A stretch of DNA of 64,000 nucleotides. Source: G963692885 sp964658655 (GTDB lineage: Bacteria > Acidobacteriota > Terriglobia > Terriglobales > Acidobacteriaceae). This document shows positions 9,677 to 18,883 of the stretch, piece after piece. Made by a program: the position numbers and the translations under genes. Location of the stretch: NCBI GenBank assembly GCA_964658655.1, contig CAZZZL010000002.1, positions 138,608 to 202,607 of the forward strand, read 5' to 3'. The notes beneath the pieces were generated by a model. That model saw nothing but the letters and a program-made list of their open reading frames with translations, did not search any database and had not been told where the DNA came from. The stretch's first letter is position 1. Every line of letters starts with the position of its first letter.

Positions 9677-11716
9677 ATGAAGCGAGCTCTATCGCTACGC
9701 TATGCCGGGACCGTCGCTCTCCTTTGCGCTTCAATGCTGACAGTCAAGACATATGCGCAGGCGTCTCTGTCGATCATGCCGCTGCCGGCCCACGTCATCT
9801 CGGGTACCGGGCAATTCAGGATAAATACAGGCTTCGAAGTGGTTTTTGAAGGATATAAAGAGCCTCGGCTTGAGCATGCTCGCGACCGCTTCCTGGTGAA
9901 CTTGACTCGCGAGACGGGAATCCTGCATTTTCCCGTTCCTTCTTCGAGTACACCCAGATTCGTGATCAAGACAGCCGGGCCCAGCTCACCCGTGCAACAG
10001 TTAGGTGAAGACGAGGTGTACCACCTTGAGATAGCTCCGGACCATGTAGTATTAAGCGCTGCCAATCCTCTTGGCATTCTGCATGGCCTTCAGACTGTTC
10101 TGCAGTTAGTCGCGAATACTCCGCAGGGCTATGTAATTAATGCTGTAACAATCGATGACAGCCCACGCTTTCCATGGCGCGGGCTGATGCTCGATGCTGG
10201 CCGCCACTTCATGCCACTCGATACGGTCCGCCAGACACTGGACGGAATGGAAGCGGTTAAGCTTAACGTCTTTCATTGGCACCTTTCAGAAGACCAGGGA
10301 TTTCGTGTCGAGAGTAAGACCTTCCCTCTGCTGCAGGAAAAGGGATCCGACGGTCAGTACTATACGCAGGAAGAGATTCGCGGCGTGATCGAGTATGCGC
10401 GCGAGCGCGGCATTCGCGTCATTCCGGAGTTCGATATGCCGGGCCACGCATCGGCCTGGTTCGTCGGCTACCCGGATCTAGCCAGCGGTACAGGTCCTTA
10501 CCATATCGAGCGTAAGTGGGGAGTTTTCGACCCTGCCATGGACCCGACGCGTGAGAGCACTTATAGCTTTCTCGATAAGTTCATCGGCGAAATGACAGCG
10601 CTGTTCCCAGACGCGTACTTCCATATCGGTGGAGACGAATGCAACGGCAAGGAGTGGGACGGCAATCCTCGCATCCAGCAATACATGCACGCTCACAATC
10701 TGAAAGATAATGCAGCCTTGCAGGCGTATTTCACCGGGCGTGTGCAGAAACTGGTGACGAAGCGCCACAAAATTACTGTGGGCTGGGACGAAGTATTGCA
10801 ACCGGATACGCCGAAGGATGTCGTGATCCAATCCTGGCGTGGACAGGAATCGCTGGCGCAGGCCGCAAAGCTTGGCTATCGTGGACTACTTTCGAACGGA
10901 TACTACATAGATTTGAACGAGCCCGCCTCGCGCCACTACGCAGTCGATCCTTTGGAAAAAGCTACTGCCGACCTGACACCCGATCAACAAAAACGCATCC
11001 TTGGCGGAGAGGCGACTATGTGGTCAGAATTTACCACGCCGGAGATCGTGGGCAGTCGCATCTGGCCGCGGACGGCAGCCATTGCTGAACGCTTCTGGTC
11101 TCCGCAGAATACGAAAGATGTCGAGTCAATGTATGAGCGAATGGCGATCGTTTCGCAACGATTGACTTACTTCGGTCAGAACTACCAGGCGACCAGCGCG
11201 CAGATGTTACAGCGAATGGCTGGCGCTAACGATGTTAGTTCGTTGAAGGTGCTTGCCGGTGTAGTGCAGCCTCCTGAAGGTTACGAGCGCGAAGGTCTGC
11301 GCGACTATGATTACTATGTTCCTCTGAATCGCCTGGTCGATGCAGTGCCGCCGGAGAGCGAACAGGGTCGAGAGTTCACGCAGCTTGCGCAAAAGCTCGC
11401 TGCTGGTACGGCGACTCCTGTCGAAGCGGAACAAGTGCGCACATGGTTGACATTGTGGCGAGACAACGATGCGAAATTGCAGCCGATGCTTGTGCAGTCC
11501 GAATTGACTACCGAGCTTGTGCCGGTGTCACGCGGGCTATCGCAAGCGGCCGTGATCGGGCTGGCAGCCGTGAATGCATTGGAACATCACCAGACTTTGG
11601 CTGCGGCCGACAAGAAACAAGATATCGACACGCTGAAGCAGCTTCGGGCTCCGCAGGCAGTGCTGTTAAACATGGTCGTGCCAGGCGTCGAAATACTCGT
11701 GAACGCGCAGAAGTAA
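9677..11716 (+). CDS. GH20 beta-N-acetylhexosaminidase, secreted
   Basis: A 679-residue exo-enzyme that should release terminal N-acetylglucosamine or N-acetylgalactosamine by substrate-assisted catalysis. A signal peptide ends near TYAQA. An alpha/beta N-terminal GH20b domain (about 35-160) precedes the catalytic barrel starting at FPWRGLMLDAGRHF. The diagnostic Asp-Glu pair is Asp320-Glu321 in HIGGDECNGKEW; the HWHLSEDQGFR and EFDMPGHASA motifs are also present. About 180 residues follow the barrel. The ATG has AAGGA at 9663-9667. The next gene, 55 bases downstream, is a NagB-II-like SIS protein, so released amino sugars are probably catabolised after uptake; this link is inferred from neighbourhood. 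Confidence 0.95.
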   Translation: MKRALSLRYAGTVALLCASMLTVKTYAQASLSIMPLPAHVISGTGQFRINTGFEVVFEGYKEPRLEHARDRFLVNLTRETGILHFPVPSSSTPRFVIKTAGPSSPVQQLGEDEVYHLEIAPDHVVLSAANPLGILHGLQTVLQLVANTPQGYVINAVTIDDSPRFPWRGLMLDAGRHFMPLDTVRQTLDGMEAVKLNVFHWHLSEDQGFRVESKTFPLLQEKGSDGQYYTQEEIRGVIEYARERGIRVIPEFDMPGHASAWFVGYPDLASGTGPYHIERKWGVFDPAMDPTRESTYSFLDKFIGEMTALFPDAYFHIGGDECNGKEWDGNPRIQQYMHAHNLKDNAALQAYFTGRVQKLVTKRHKITVGWDEVLQPDTPKDVVIQSWRGQESLAQAAKLGYRGLLSNGYYIDLNEPASRHYAVDPLEKATADLTPDQQKRILGGEATMWSEFTTPEIVGSRIWPRTAAIAERFWSPQNTKDVESMYERMAIVSQRLTYFGQNYQATSAQMLQRMAGANDVSSLKVLAGVVQPPEGYEREGLRDYDYYVPLNRLVDAVPPESEQGREFTQLAQKLAAGTATPVEAEQVRTWLTLWRDNDAKLQPMLVQSELTTELVPVSRGLSQAAVIGLAAVNALEHHQTLAAADKKQDIDTLKQLRAPQAVLLNMVVPGVEILVNAQK

Positions 11717-11771
11717 TATCATCATAGGTGGGCCGGCCGGACAGCGGGCAGATTTGCCAGGGAGATATTCA

Positions 11772-12893
11772 GTGCGTGTTTTTGATCACGAAATGTTGCG
11801 GGAGATTTACGAACAGCCCGATGCCATAAGCCGGACACTTGCACTTTATACCGACGGTACAGCGCTGAACCGGGATTTTATACTTCCGCTTGCTGAATGG
11901 AACAGTGCGCACGGTGAGGTTCTTATCGCAGCGAGCGGTTCAAGCCGGCACAGCGGACTTGCGGCAGAAATCCTGCTCGAAGACCTCTGCGGCCTATCTG
12001 TTGATGTGGAATATGCGAGTGAATACAGTTGCCGGCCGGGGGAAAATCCTCGCCATCCAAGCGTCATTGTGCTTTCTCAATCGGGTGAGACCTCGGACAC
12101 GCTAGCAGCGCTGCGCGAAGCCCGGCACCGTGGGCAGAAAACGCTCGCTATCACGAACGTCGAGGAATCGACGATGGCGCGCGAAGCGGACCTCTCGATG
12201 CCGCTCGGAGCCGGCAAGGAAAAAGCAATTCCAGCTACCAAAAGCTTTACGTGCCAGCTAACAGTACTTACGCTGCTGGCGTTTTATGAAGCGCTTGGCC
12301 GCGGTCGACTGAACGAGGCAGAGATTGCCGAAGAGATCGCTGAATTGCAGGCGCTTCCCGCCAGCATTGAGAAGCAATTGCCGGGATGGGAAACGGCCAT
12401 GGCAGCGCTGGCAAAAAAATATCGCGCTGCGTCGACATTTCTTTTCCTTGCTCGAGGCATTCATTACGCTATCGCGCGCGAAGGAGCATTGAAGCTCAAA
12501 GAAGCTTCGTATGTTCACGCTGAGGGTTATCCGACTGGCGAGTTGAAGCATGGGCCCAATGCACTGGTCAGCGATCGCGTCCCGCTCGTGATTCTGGCCA
12601 CTGTAGACCGCAGCCTCGAAGGCTCTGTGCTGAGACACCAGAAGACTCTGCAGCTTCTCCGCGAAATGAAGAAGCAGGGGGCAAAGGTGATCGCAATTGC
12701 AAATGTCGGTGATGAAGATGTTCCAGACCTGGTCACCGATTGCGTTTATGTCGAGCCTGTCTGGGAATACCTGATGCCGATCCAGGAAGTCATTCCGCTG
12801 CAGCTATTCTCCTATTTCATGGCACTCGAACATGGCGTGGATGTGGATCGTCCTCGTAATCTCGCAAAGGCTGTTGTCGAGTCTGCGAGTTGA
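11772..12893 (+). CDS. SIS-domain sugar isomerase/deaminase, GlmS C-terminal-like (NagB-II/AgaS type)
   Basis: About 373 residues made of two sugar-isomerase domains without the glutaminase half of GlmS. Recognisable parts are REIYEQPDAI at the N-terminus, SGETSDTLAALREAR, IPATKSFTCQLTVL and the second-domain motif EGYPTGELKHGPNAL, close to the GlmS equivalent. Family members convert glucosamine-6-phosphate (or the galacto-isomer) to the keto-sugar phosphate and ammonia in the cytoplasm. I chose GTG 11772, seven bases after AGGGAG at 11759-11764, over the TTG at 11754. It follows the hexosaminidase gene, which supports a catabolic role rather than hexosamine synthesis. No nagA-like deacetylase is present nearby. 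Confidence 0.85.
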   Translation: MRVFDHEMLREIYEQPDAISRTLALYTDGTALNRDFILPLAEWNSAHGEVLIAASGSSRHSGLAAEILLEDLCGLSVDVEYASEYSCRPGENPRHPSVIVLSQSGETSDTLAALREARHRGQKTLAITNVEESTMAREADLSMPLGAGKEKAIPATKSFTCQLTVLTLLAFYEALGRGRLNEAEIAEEIAELQALPASIEKQLPGWETAMAALAKKYRAASTFLFLARGIHYAIAREGALKLKEASYVHAEGYPTGELKHGPNALVSDRVPLVILATVDRSLEGSVLRHQKTLQLLREMKKQGAKVIAIANVGDEDVPDLVTDCVYVEPVWEYLMPIQEVIPLQLFSYFMALEHGVDVDRPRNLAKAVVESAS

Positions 12894-12910
12894 GGTATAT
12901 CTGCGCTACT

Positions 12911-12927
12911 GAACGATGTGCTCGTTC
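12911..12927. terminator. Small bidirectional hairpin between convergent genes
   Basis: GAACGA (12911-12916) and TCGTTC (12922-12927) are a perfect inverted repeat around a five-base loop in the 46-base gap between the convergent SIS and nucleoside hydrolase genes. The stem is short and has no T-run on either side, so terminator function is only plausible. Confidence 0.35.
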
Positions 12928-12939
12928 TTCCCAGCGGAT

Positions 12940-13881
12940 TTAGTGCACGACGCGCGGCAGATAGAAATCAAAGAAGCTCTTCGCAGATGAGCTAAGGCAG
13001 ACGTTGGCGTTTGCATTTCCTGCTCCGCGCCGCGTCATTCCTTTGTTATCCACGTCAATGTGCATGGCGGTCGTTGGGCAAAGCCCAGGCTGAATCGCAT
13101 ATGCTGCTGCCACCGGATCGAAGAGTGTTGGCGCTCTGTGATCGTTAGCACTATCCCATTCATGCGTGAGCTTCTCGAGGGCATTTGTGAGAGCCGAATG
13201 ACGGGCGAAGAGTTCTTTCTGCCGGTCTGTATCAAGCTTGATCTGGGTCGAGTCAAGCGGCATTACATAGAGCGGGACTCCGGACTCAAACAGTGCCTTC
13301 GCGGATGGGATGTCGCACAGGATATTCCACTCTGGATCCGGCGGTGCATTCACCGCGCCGTACCCTCGAGCGACGGAACCTCCCATCATGACAACCCGCT
13401 TCAGCTTCAGAAAGGTCGCAGGATCAGCTTTGATCAAAGCGCCAATATTTGTTAGTGGTGCGATGGAGATGAGAGTAATTTCTCCCGGATTCTTTCGGAT
13501 GCTGTCGACCATGAAATGAATAGCGTCGGGATACTCCCGGTCTGGAGTTTTCAGCGCATAAGCTTTTTGCGTAAGGCCGTTTTTTGCCTCGGTTTTTGGT
13601 CCCGCATAGACAGGAATTTCTTCATGGCCGGTTTCTTTAAGCATCCGCGAAACCAGGCGGCCACGAATCTGCGTATCGCCGAATGCAGTTGTGATGCCAA
13701 GGATCTTCACTTCCGGGCTCTTCAGAAGCAGGGCAAGAGCATAGGCATCGTCAATGTCATCGCCGATATCCGTGTCCAGAATAACTTTGGCGGGAGCGGC
13801 TTTCTGCCCAGGACGCTGCGCGTGTAGAAGTGGCATCAGGCTGGCCAGGATAAGAATGCAGGAGACTCGCAGCTTCATCAT
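12940..13881 (-). CDS. Nucleoside hydrolase (inosine-uridine preferring family), exported
   Basis: A 313-residue protein that should cleave the N-glycosidic bond of ribonucleosides to free base and ribose. The Ca-binding signature DTDIGDDIDDAYAL lies just after a signal peptide (cleavage near LLHAQ), indicating periplasmic nucleoside salvage. Further family features are VVMMGGSV, the EWNILCDIPSA segment and the late TLFDPVAAAY aspartate. Two adjacent ATG codons could start it; I used the first, 13881, with a weak GAAGA upstream. It is convergent with the SIS gene and divergent from the GH106-like gene. Specificity within the family is not predictable. Confidence 0.9.
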   Translation of the reverse strand: MMKLRVSCILILASLMPLLHAQRPGQKAAPAKVILDTDIGDDIDDAYALALLLKSPEVKILGITTAFGDTQIRGRLVSRMLKETGHEEIPVYAGPKTEAKNGLTQKAYALKTPDREYPDAIHFMVDSIRKNPGEITLISIAPLTNIGALIKADPATFLKLKRVVMMGGSVARGYGAVNAPPDPEWNILCDIPSAKALFESGVPLYVMPLDSTQIKLDTDRQKELFARHSALTNALEKLTHEWDSANDHRAPTLFDPVAAAYAIQPGLCPTTAMHIDVDNKGMTRRGAGNANANVCLSSSAKSFFDFYLPRVVH

Positions 13882-13994
13882 TTAGTCTTCGAGTGTACGC
13901 CCAGCTTCATGTAGATGTGATGGAAAATCAAACATCAGGGTGGACAGTCGGCCACAGGCATTCGTTCGCAAAATCAAGGAGTGTGACTCTTTTC

Positions 13995-16900
13995 ATGAAG
14001 CACTATTCTGCTCTTGCCATGATCCTGTTGATGGCTTCTGTGTCATCCGCGCAGACAAAACTCGATGTGCTGAAAGACAATTTTAAAAATCCGCCCAATA
14101 GTGCACGGCCGCGCGTCTGGTGGCACTGGATGAATGGCAATGTTACCCGGGAAGGTATTCGGCTTGACCTTGAGTGGATGCATCGCATTGGCCTTGGAGG
14201 CTTTCAGAATTTCGATGCCGCGATGAATACTCCGAAGGTCGTCGATCGCAGGCTTGTCTATATGTCGCCGGAGTGGAAGCGGACATTCCTCTATGCAACC
14301 AAGCTGGCCGACCAGTTAGGCATGGAAGAAGCGATAGCCAGTTCGCCGGGCTGGAGCGAGACTGGCGGCCCATGGGTCCGTCCATCGGAAGGTATGAAAA
14401 AGTATGTGTGGAGTGAGACGAGGGTCGAAGGCGGCCAGCCATTCGACGGTAAACTCAAGCTGCCTCCCGACACGACGGGTCCATTTCAGAATATTCCGTT
14501 TGTGCCCGATCCAGTGATGCCCGGCGATCATGCGCCCGATATTCCGACTAGCTTTTATCGCGACAGCGAAGTATTTGCCTATCGACTTCCGGAAGTCGAT
14601 ACACCTTTGTCGCAGCTTCATCCCACGATAACAACCAGTAGCGGGAGTATCGATCCTGCATTACTAGCGGACGGCGACTATGCGAAAGCTGTCGAGCTTC
14701 CCTCTGCGCCGGTCGGGAAAGAATCATGGATACGGTATGAGTTCGCAAAACCGGTCACTGTTCGATCTGTGATCTTCGCACTCGCGAATCCCGAGCAGCC
14801 GCCGACTGTGTCAAATCATCATGGAGACAGCGAGGTTTTTCTGGAGGCGAGTAATGACGGTGAAAGCTTTCATCGGATTATTCAACTCGAAGCCGGGGAT
14901 GCAGGCACGATTGTCGACTTCAATCCTGTAAGTGCAAAGTATTTTCGTGTAGCTTTTCTTGCCACGGCTCCCCATCCACCGCCTCCTCTTGAGGAAGATC
15001 CTGATGGATGGATGGGTGTTCATGCGAATCGTACGGACGCTCCTCATTTTGAACGCGTCACTGAGCTCGTCTTGTCGGGAGCGCCCAGGGTTAATCATCT
15101 GGAAGATAAGGCTGCGTTCGGCACTGCGGATGACCTTTACCGTTTTGCGACCCCAACGGCGCCGGCTTCCGACTCGATCGACCAGCATGATGTCATTAAT
15201 CTGACGCAACAGATGCGGCCGGATGGAACGCTGCGGTGGACACCGCCGCCTGGCAAGTGGATGATCGTCCGGATGGGCTATTCTCTGCTCGGGATTACCA
15301 ATCATCCTGCGACCGCAGAAGCTACGGGCCTTGAAGTGGATAAGTTGAATCGTACTTATGTCAAGCGCTACATGGATAACTACCTGGACAGCTATAAATC
15401 CGCGGTAGGTGCGAAATGGATGGGCGGGCGCGGAGTCAGGTTTGTTGTTACCGACAGCTGGGAGGCCGGCGCACAGAACTGGACCGACGGCATACTAACC
15501 GAATTCAGTAAACGGCGCGGGTATGATCCTCATCCTTGGCTGCCGGTACTTACCGGACACATTGTGACGAGTGCGCAGGCGAGCGACGCCTTCCTTTGGG
15601 ATTTTCGCAAAACCATCGCCGACCTGGTTGCCGATGAGCACTACGGGCAGATCACGGCTTCGCTCAGGGAACGCGGCCTCGGCCACTATGGCGAATCGCA
15701 TGAGAGCGGCCGAGCCCTGATCGCGGACGGAATGGAAGTGAAGAAGCTCGATGATATTCCCATGAGCGCCATGTGGACACAGCGTCCGGGAGTCAACGAA
15801 GAAATGTATGGATATAACGCCGACGACCGTGAGTCGGCCTCGGTCGCTCATATCTATGGCCAGAACCTGGCGGCGGCAGAGTCCATGACCGCGGTACATG
15901 CGCCTTGGGCCTGGTCGCCTTCCACCCTCAAGCCGACGGCGGACAAGGAAATGGCGGAAGGCATTAATCGTTTCGTGATCCATTGTTCGGTCCATCAGCC
16001 ACTTATCGGGCAGGCTCCGGGACTGGGGCTCGGACCCTATGGCCAGTGGTTCAATCGGAATGATACCTGGGCAGAAGAGGCTCAACCCTGGGTGGATTAC
16101 TTATCACGCAGTTCGTACTTGTTACAGCAAGGCCACTTCAGTGCAGATATTCTTTATTACTATGGCGAAGATTCGAATGTAACTGCGATCTTTGGGAATA
16201 AGTCGCCGGAAGTGCCCGAAGGATATGGCTTTGACTTCGTGAATGCTGACGCATTGCTGCATATGCTCAAGGTGGAGGATGGGAAACTGGTAACGGCAAG
16301 TGGCATGAGCTACCATTTGCTCGCTCTTGATCCATACAGTGAACATATCTCCCTGCCGGTGTTGCGCAGCATCCGTGAGTTAGTGCTGAAAGGCGCAAGC
16401 GTGGTTGGTGCAAGGCCGCTGGATACGCCGAGCCTTGCCGATAATCAGCAGGAGTTTGTGGCAATCACCGAAGAGTTGTGGGGTAGCGGACATGGTGTTC
16501 GCACTGTGGGCAAGGGCCGAGTCTATGCAGGTATGGCTATCTCAGAGGCCATGTCGTCCATGAATGTGGAGGCAGACTTTGATTACTCGAGGCCGCGAGC
16601 AGATACAAAGCTTCTCTTTGTGCACCGCAAGCTGGCTGACGGCGACTTGTACTATGTCGACAATCGCAGCGACCAGCAACAGAAAGTTGACGCTACCTTC
16701 CGCGTCAGCGGTCGAGCGCCCGAGTTATGGCACGCGGAGACAGGTGTAAGCGAGCCAGTGTCATACGCCATTTCTGATGGCCATACATCTGTGCCGCTGA
16801 CGCTGGAACCCTGGGGTACGGTCTTTGTGATTTTTCGACGCGCCACTGAAGGCAAGTCACTGACACTACCGGTGATGGAAGATATGCCAGTTGCAGAGTT

Positions 16901-17387
16901 GCAGGGACCTTGGAACATCAGGTTTCAGCCAGACAGAGGTGCGCCAGCGTTGATACAGATGCCGCAGCTTGCTTCTTGGAGTGCGAGTCCGGATGCAGGC
17001 GTGAAGTACTTCTCAGGCAGCGCGACCTATACGAAAAGCTTCGCCGCGACTGCTGACTGGTTTGCGCCGGGTGCGCAGATCTGGATGGATCTGGGCGACG
17101 TCAGGAATCTTGCCAGTGTTTCGCTGAACGGAAAGCAGCTGGGTACGCTGTGGCATGCGCCGTACCGCGTCGATATCTCCAGCGCGATCAGGCCTGGGCG
17201 AAATGAATTGGCTGTAAAAGTTATCAATTCCTGGGTAAATCGCATCATTGGCGACCTGCAGCCGGATGCACCACAGAAGTACACCTTCCTTGTGATTCGG
17301 CCCTATACGGCTGATTCGCCGCTACTGCCATCCGGCCTGCTGGGGCCTGTTTCAGTGCTGAAAAGGGTCGAAAAAAGCGTCAAATAG
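13995..17387 (+). CDS. GH106-like alpha-L-rhamnosidase family protein, secreted
   Basis: A large secreted hydrolase of about 1,130 residues. The mature N-terminus carries the family phrase PRVWWHWMNGNVT followed by GIRLDLEWMHRIGLGGFQ (short pieces of one conserved block), typical of GH106-type enzymes annotated as alpha-L-rhamnosidase. An inserted discoidin-like beta domain (about 180-330, IRYEFAKPVTVRSVIF) and a C-terminal GH2-like galactose-binding sandwich (DLGDVRNLASVSLNGKQLG) frame the central barrel. ATG 13995 gives the signal peptide MKHYSALAMILLMASVSSA; an earlier in-frame ATG at 13893 would place that segment internally, so I rejected it. Likely target is rhamnose in pectin or exopolysaccharide, inferred from family only. 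Confidence 0.85.
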   Translation: MKHYSALAMILLMASVSSAQTKLDVLKDNFKNPPNSARPRVWWHWMNGNVTREGIRLDLEWMHRIGLGGFQNFDAAMNTPKVVDRRLVYMSPEWKRTFLYATKLADQLGMEEAIASSPGWSETGGPWVRPSEGMKKYVWSETRVEGGQPFDGKLKLPPDTTGPFQNIPFVPDPVMPGDHAPDIPTSFYRDSEVFAYRLPEVDTPLSQLHPTITTSSGSIDPALLADGDYAKAVELPSAPVGKESWIRYEFAKPVTVRSVIFALANPEQPPTVSNHHGDSEVFLEASNDGESFHRIIQLEAGDAGTIVDFNPVSAKYFRVAFLATAPHPPPPLEEDPDGWMGVHANRTDAPHFERVTELVLSGAPRVNHLEDKAAFGTADDLYRFATPTAPASDSIDQHDVINLTQQMRPDGTLRWTPPPGKWMIVRMGYSLLGITNHPATAEATGLEVDKLNRTYVKRYMDNYLDSYKSAVGAKWMGGRGVRFVVTDSWEAGAQNWTDGILTEFSKRRGYDPHPWLPVLTGHIVTSAQASDAFLWDFRKTIADLVADEHYGQITASLRERGLGHYGESHESGRALIADGMEVKKLDDIPMSAMWTQRPGVNEEMYGYNADDRESASVAHIYGQNLAAAESMTAVHAPWAWSPSTLKPTADKEMAEGINRFVIHCSVHQPLIGQAPGLGLGPYGQWFNRNDTWAEEAQPWVDYLSRSSYLLQQGHFSADILYYYGEDSNVTAIFGNKSPEVPEGYGFDFVNADALLHMLKVEDGKLVTASGMSYHLLALDPYSEHISLPVLRSIRELVLKGASVVGARPLDTPSLADNQQEFVAITEELWGSGHGVRTVGKGRVYAGMAISEAMSSMNVEADFDYSRPRADTKLLFVHRKLADGDLYYVDNRSDQQQKVDATFRVSGRAPELWHAETGVSEPVSYAISDGHTSVPLTLEPWGTVFVIFRRATEGKSLTLPVMEDMPVAELQGPWNIRFQPDRGAPALIQMPQLASWSASPDAGVKYFSGSATYTKSFAATADWFAPGAQIWMDLGDVRNLASVSLNGKQLGTLWHAPYRVDISSAIRPGRNELAVKVINSWVNRIIGDLQPDAPQKYTFLVIRPYTADSPLLPSGLLGPVSVLKRVEKSVK

Positions 17388-17420
17388 TGTCGATTTGGGT
17401 GCGAAAAGTGTCGATTTTGG
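17386..17420 (+). repeat. Two 14-base direct repeats spaced 21 bases (AGTGTCGATTT-GG)
   Basis: AGTGTCGATTT followed by GGG starts at 17386 and AGTGTCGATTT followed by TGG starts at 17407. The copies differ at one base and are exactly 21 bases apart, about two helical turns. The first overlaps the stop codon of the GH106-like gene and both lie upstream of the S41-like/PBP1A genes. This is the geometry of paired binding sites on one DNA face; no regulator can be named. Confidence 0.5.
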
Positions 17421-17429
17421 TCGGATTTA

Positions 17430-17455
17430 CACTCCCACCTATAGGGGAGTGGGAG
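17430..17455 (+). other. Alternative overlapping hairpins upstream of the S41-like/PBP1A genes
   Basis: CACTCCC (17430-17436) pairs with GGGAGTG (17445-17451), while the shifted CTCCCAC (17432-17438) pairs with GTGGGAG (17449-17455). The two seven-base stems are mutually exclusive, and the loop of the first contains the palindrome CCTATAGG. No T-run follows. It may be a terminator for the upstream gene or a switchable leader for the downstream one. Confidence 0.45.
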
Positions 17456-17524
17456 AGTCGCCTGCTGCGTTATCATTAAAGCGTCGCGATGTGGCTGAAA
17501 AATAGCGCAATCGATCAGGAAATC

Positions 17525-18793
17525 ATGTCGAAAACGTTCAAGCGTTCTGTATTCGGGATCTCCGTTCTGCTGGTGGTCTTTGCATTTCTAGGCACGATGC
17601 GGCCTAATGCCGTCCGTGCGGGCACGCAGACGGACGGCGCGTATCCGGAGATGGAGGTCTACAGCGAAGTTCTGAACAAGATTCAGAATGACTATGTTGT
17701 CGATCCGAATATGAATAACGTGACGGTCGGGGCGTTGCATGGCCTGCTTGAATCGCTGGATGCCGACTCAAGTTTTCTTACGCCGACCGAGTACAAGCTT
17801 TACAAGCAGCACCAGAATAGCGGGTCAGCGCAGGTTGGCTTGAATGTCTCAAAGCGTTACGGGTACGCGACTGTCATCTCGGTCGAGCCGGATAGCCCGG
17901 CGTCGAAAGAGCATATTGGCGATGGCGATATCATCGAGGCGATCGATTCGCAGTCAACGCGTGAAATGTCGCTCGCGATGATCCGTCTGATGCTGGAAGG
18001 CCCGGCCGGCAGCAATGTAACTGTCTCCGTTGTGCGTCCACGAAAGTCGGAGCCGGACAAGATTAATTTGAAGCGCGGCAATACATCAGTGCCGGCACTG
18101 GCTGAGCAACAGTATGAAAATGCAAGCATCTATTCGCTGCGTCCCGTGGTGCTGACGAAGGACCGCGTCAACGAGATCGAATCAAAGCTGAAGGGCATCG
18201 AAAAGGGCGGCCATCACAAGGTGCTCCTGGACCTGCGCGATGTAGCCGAGGGCGATGAGGCACAGGGAATTCGCCTGGCTAATTTCTTCCTGCAGTCTGG
18301 CACGATTGCGACGCTGGCAGGCCAGAAATTTCCGACGCAGACGTTTACTGCCGACCCAAAGATGTTCATCACGAATGCGCCGCTGGTCGTCTTGGTGAAC
18401 CACGGGACATCGGGTCCGGGCGAACTGGTTGCCGGCGCCATCCTTGGCAACAAGCGCGGCGATGTTGTTGGCGATCGTACTTTCGGTGAGGGTGCAGTAC
18501 AGAAGACTATCGACCTGCCCGATGGTTCGGCGCTGATTCTTTCTGTTGCGAAATATGCGACACCGGCCGGCAAAAAGATCCAGGATGAGGCTGTGGTTCC
18601 GAATGTAGTGGTTGCTTCCACGCAGGATGTGGATGACACGGCTGATGGCTCGGCGATCGACCAGGGTCCAACCATCGAGGGCAAGCCGAAGACCACGCCG
18701 GGGCCGGCCAATCCGACGCCAGTGCCGGCGAAGACACAGCAGGACGATCAACTGAACAAAGCACTTGAAATCCTCAAGGCGAAGAACGTATAG
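17525..18793 (+). CDS. S41 (C-terminal processing peptidase)-like protein with PDZ domain, predicted inactive
   Basis: About 422 residues: an N-terminal membrane anchor or signal (FGISVLLVVFAFLG), a short helical domain, a PDZ domain (about 105-180; GDGDIIEAIDSQSTREMS) and an S41 core. Alignment to the active S41 block (GTASAAEIVSGAL then TFGKG 25 residues after the serine) gives GTSGPGELVAGAI then TFGEG here. The nucleophile position is Gly297 (codon 18413-18415) and the general-base lysine position is Glu322 (18488-18490). Both catalytic residues are therefore missing. The tail is Pro/Thr-rich. ATG 17525 has AGGA four bases upstream; ATG 17489 has none. PBP1A follows in the same direction, suggesting a scaffolding role at the wall. 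Confidence 0.88.
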   Translation: MSKTFKRSVFGISVLLVVFAFLGTMRPNAVRAGTQTDGAYPEMEVYSEVLNKIQNDYVVDPNMNNVTVGALHGLLESLDADSSFLTPTEYKLYKQHQNSGSAQVGLNVSKRYGYATVISVEPDSPASKEHIGDGDIIEAIDSQSTREMSLAMIRLMLEGPAGSNVTVSVVRPRKSEPDKINLKRGNTSVPALAEQQYENASIYSLRPVVLTKDRVNEIESKLKGIEKGGHHKVLLDLRDVAEGDEAQGIRLANFFLQSGTIATLAGQKFPTQTFTADPKMFITNAPLVVLVNHGTSGPGELVAGAILGNKRGDVVGDRTFGEGAVQKTIDLPDGSALILSVAKYATPAGKKIQDEAVVPNVVVASTQDVDDTADGSAIDQGPTIEGKPKTTPGPANPTPVPAKTQQDDQLNKALEILKAKNV

Positions 18794-18883
18794 CAGAGTG
18801 ATGGTGGTGTTCAGAGTTCAATTGATACGTCAGATCGACGGCTCAGGAAGTCTGAGCGCTGGCACGCCGATCGCCGCTGCCTC

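Noticed and set aside
11443..11727. Second frame within the end of the GH20 gene
   Set aside because: Out-of-frame shadow of the GH20 gene with no features.
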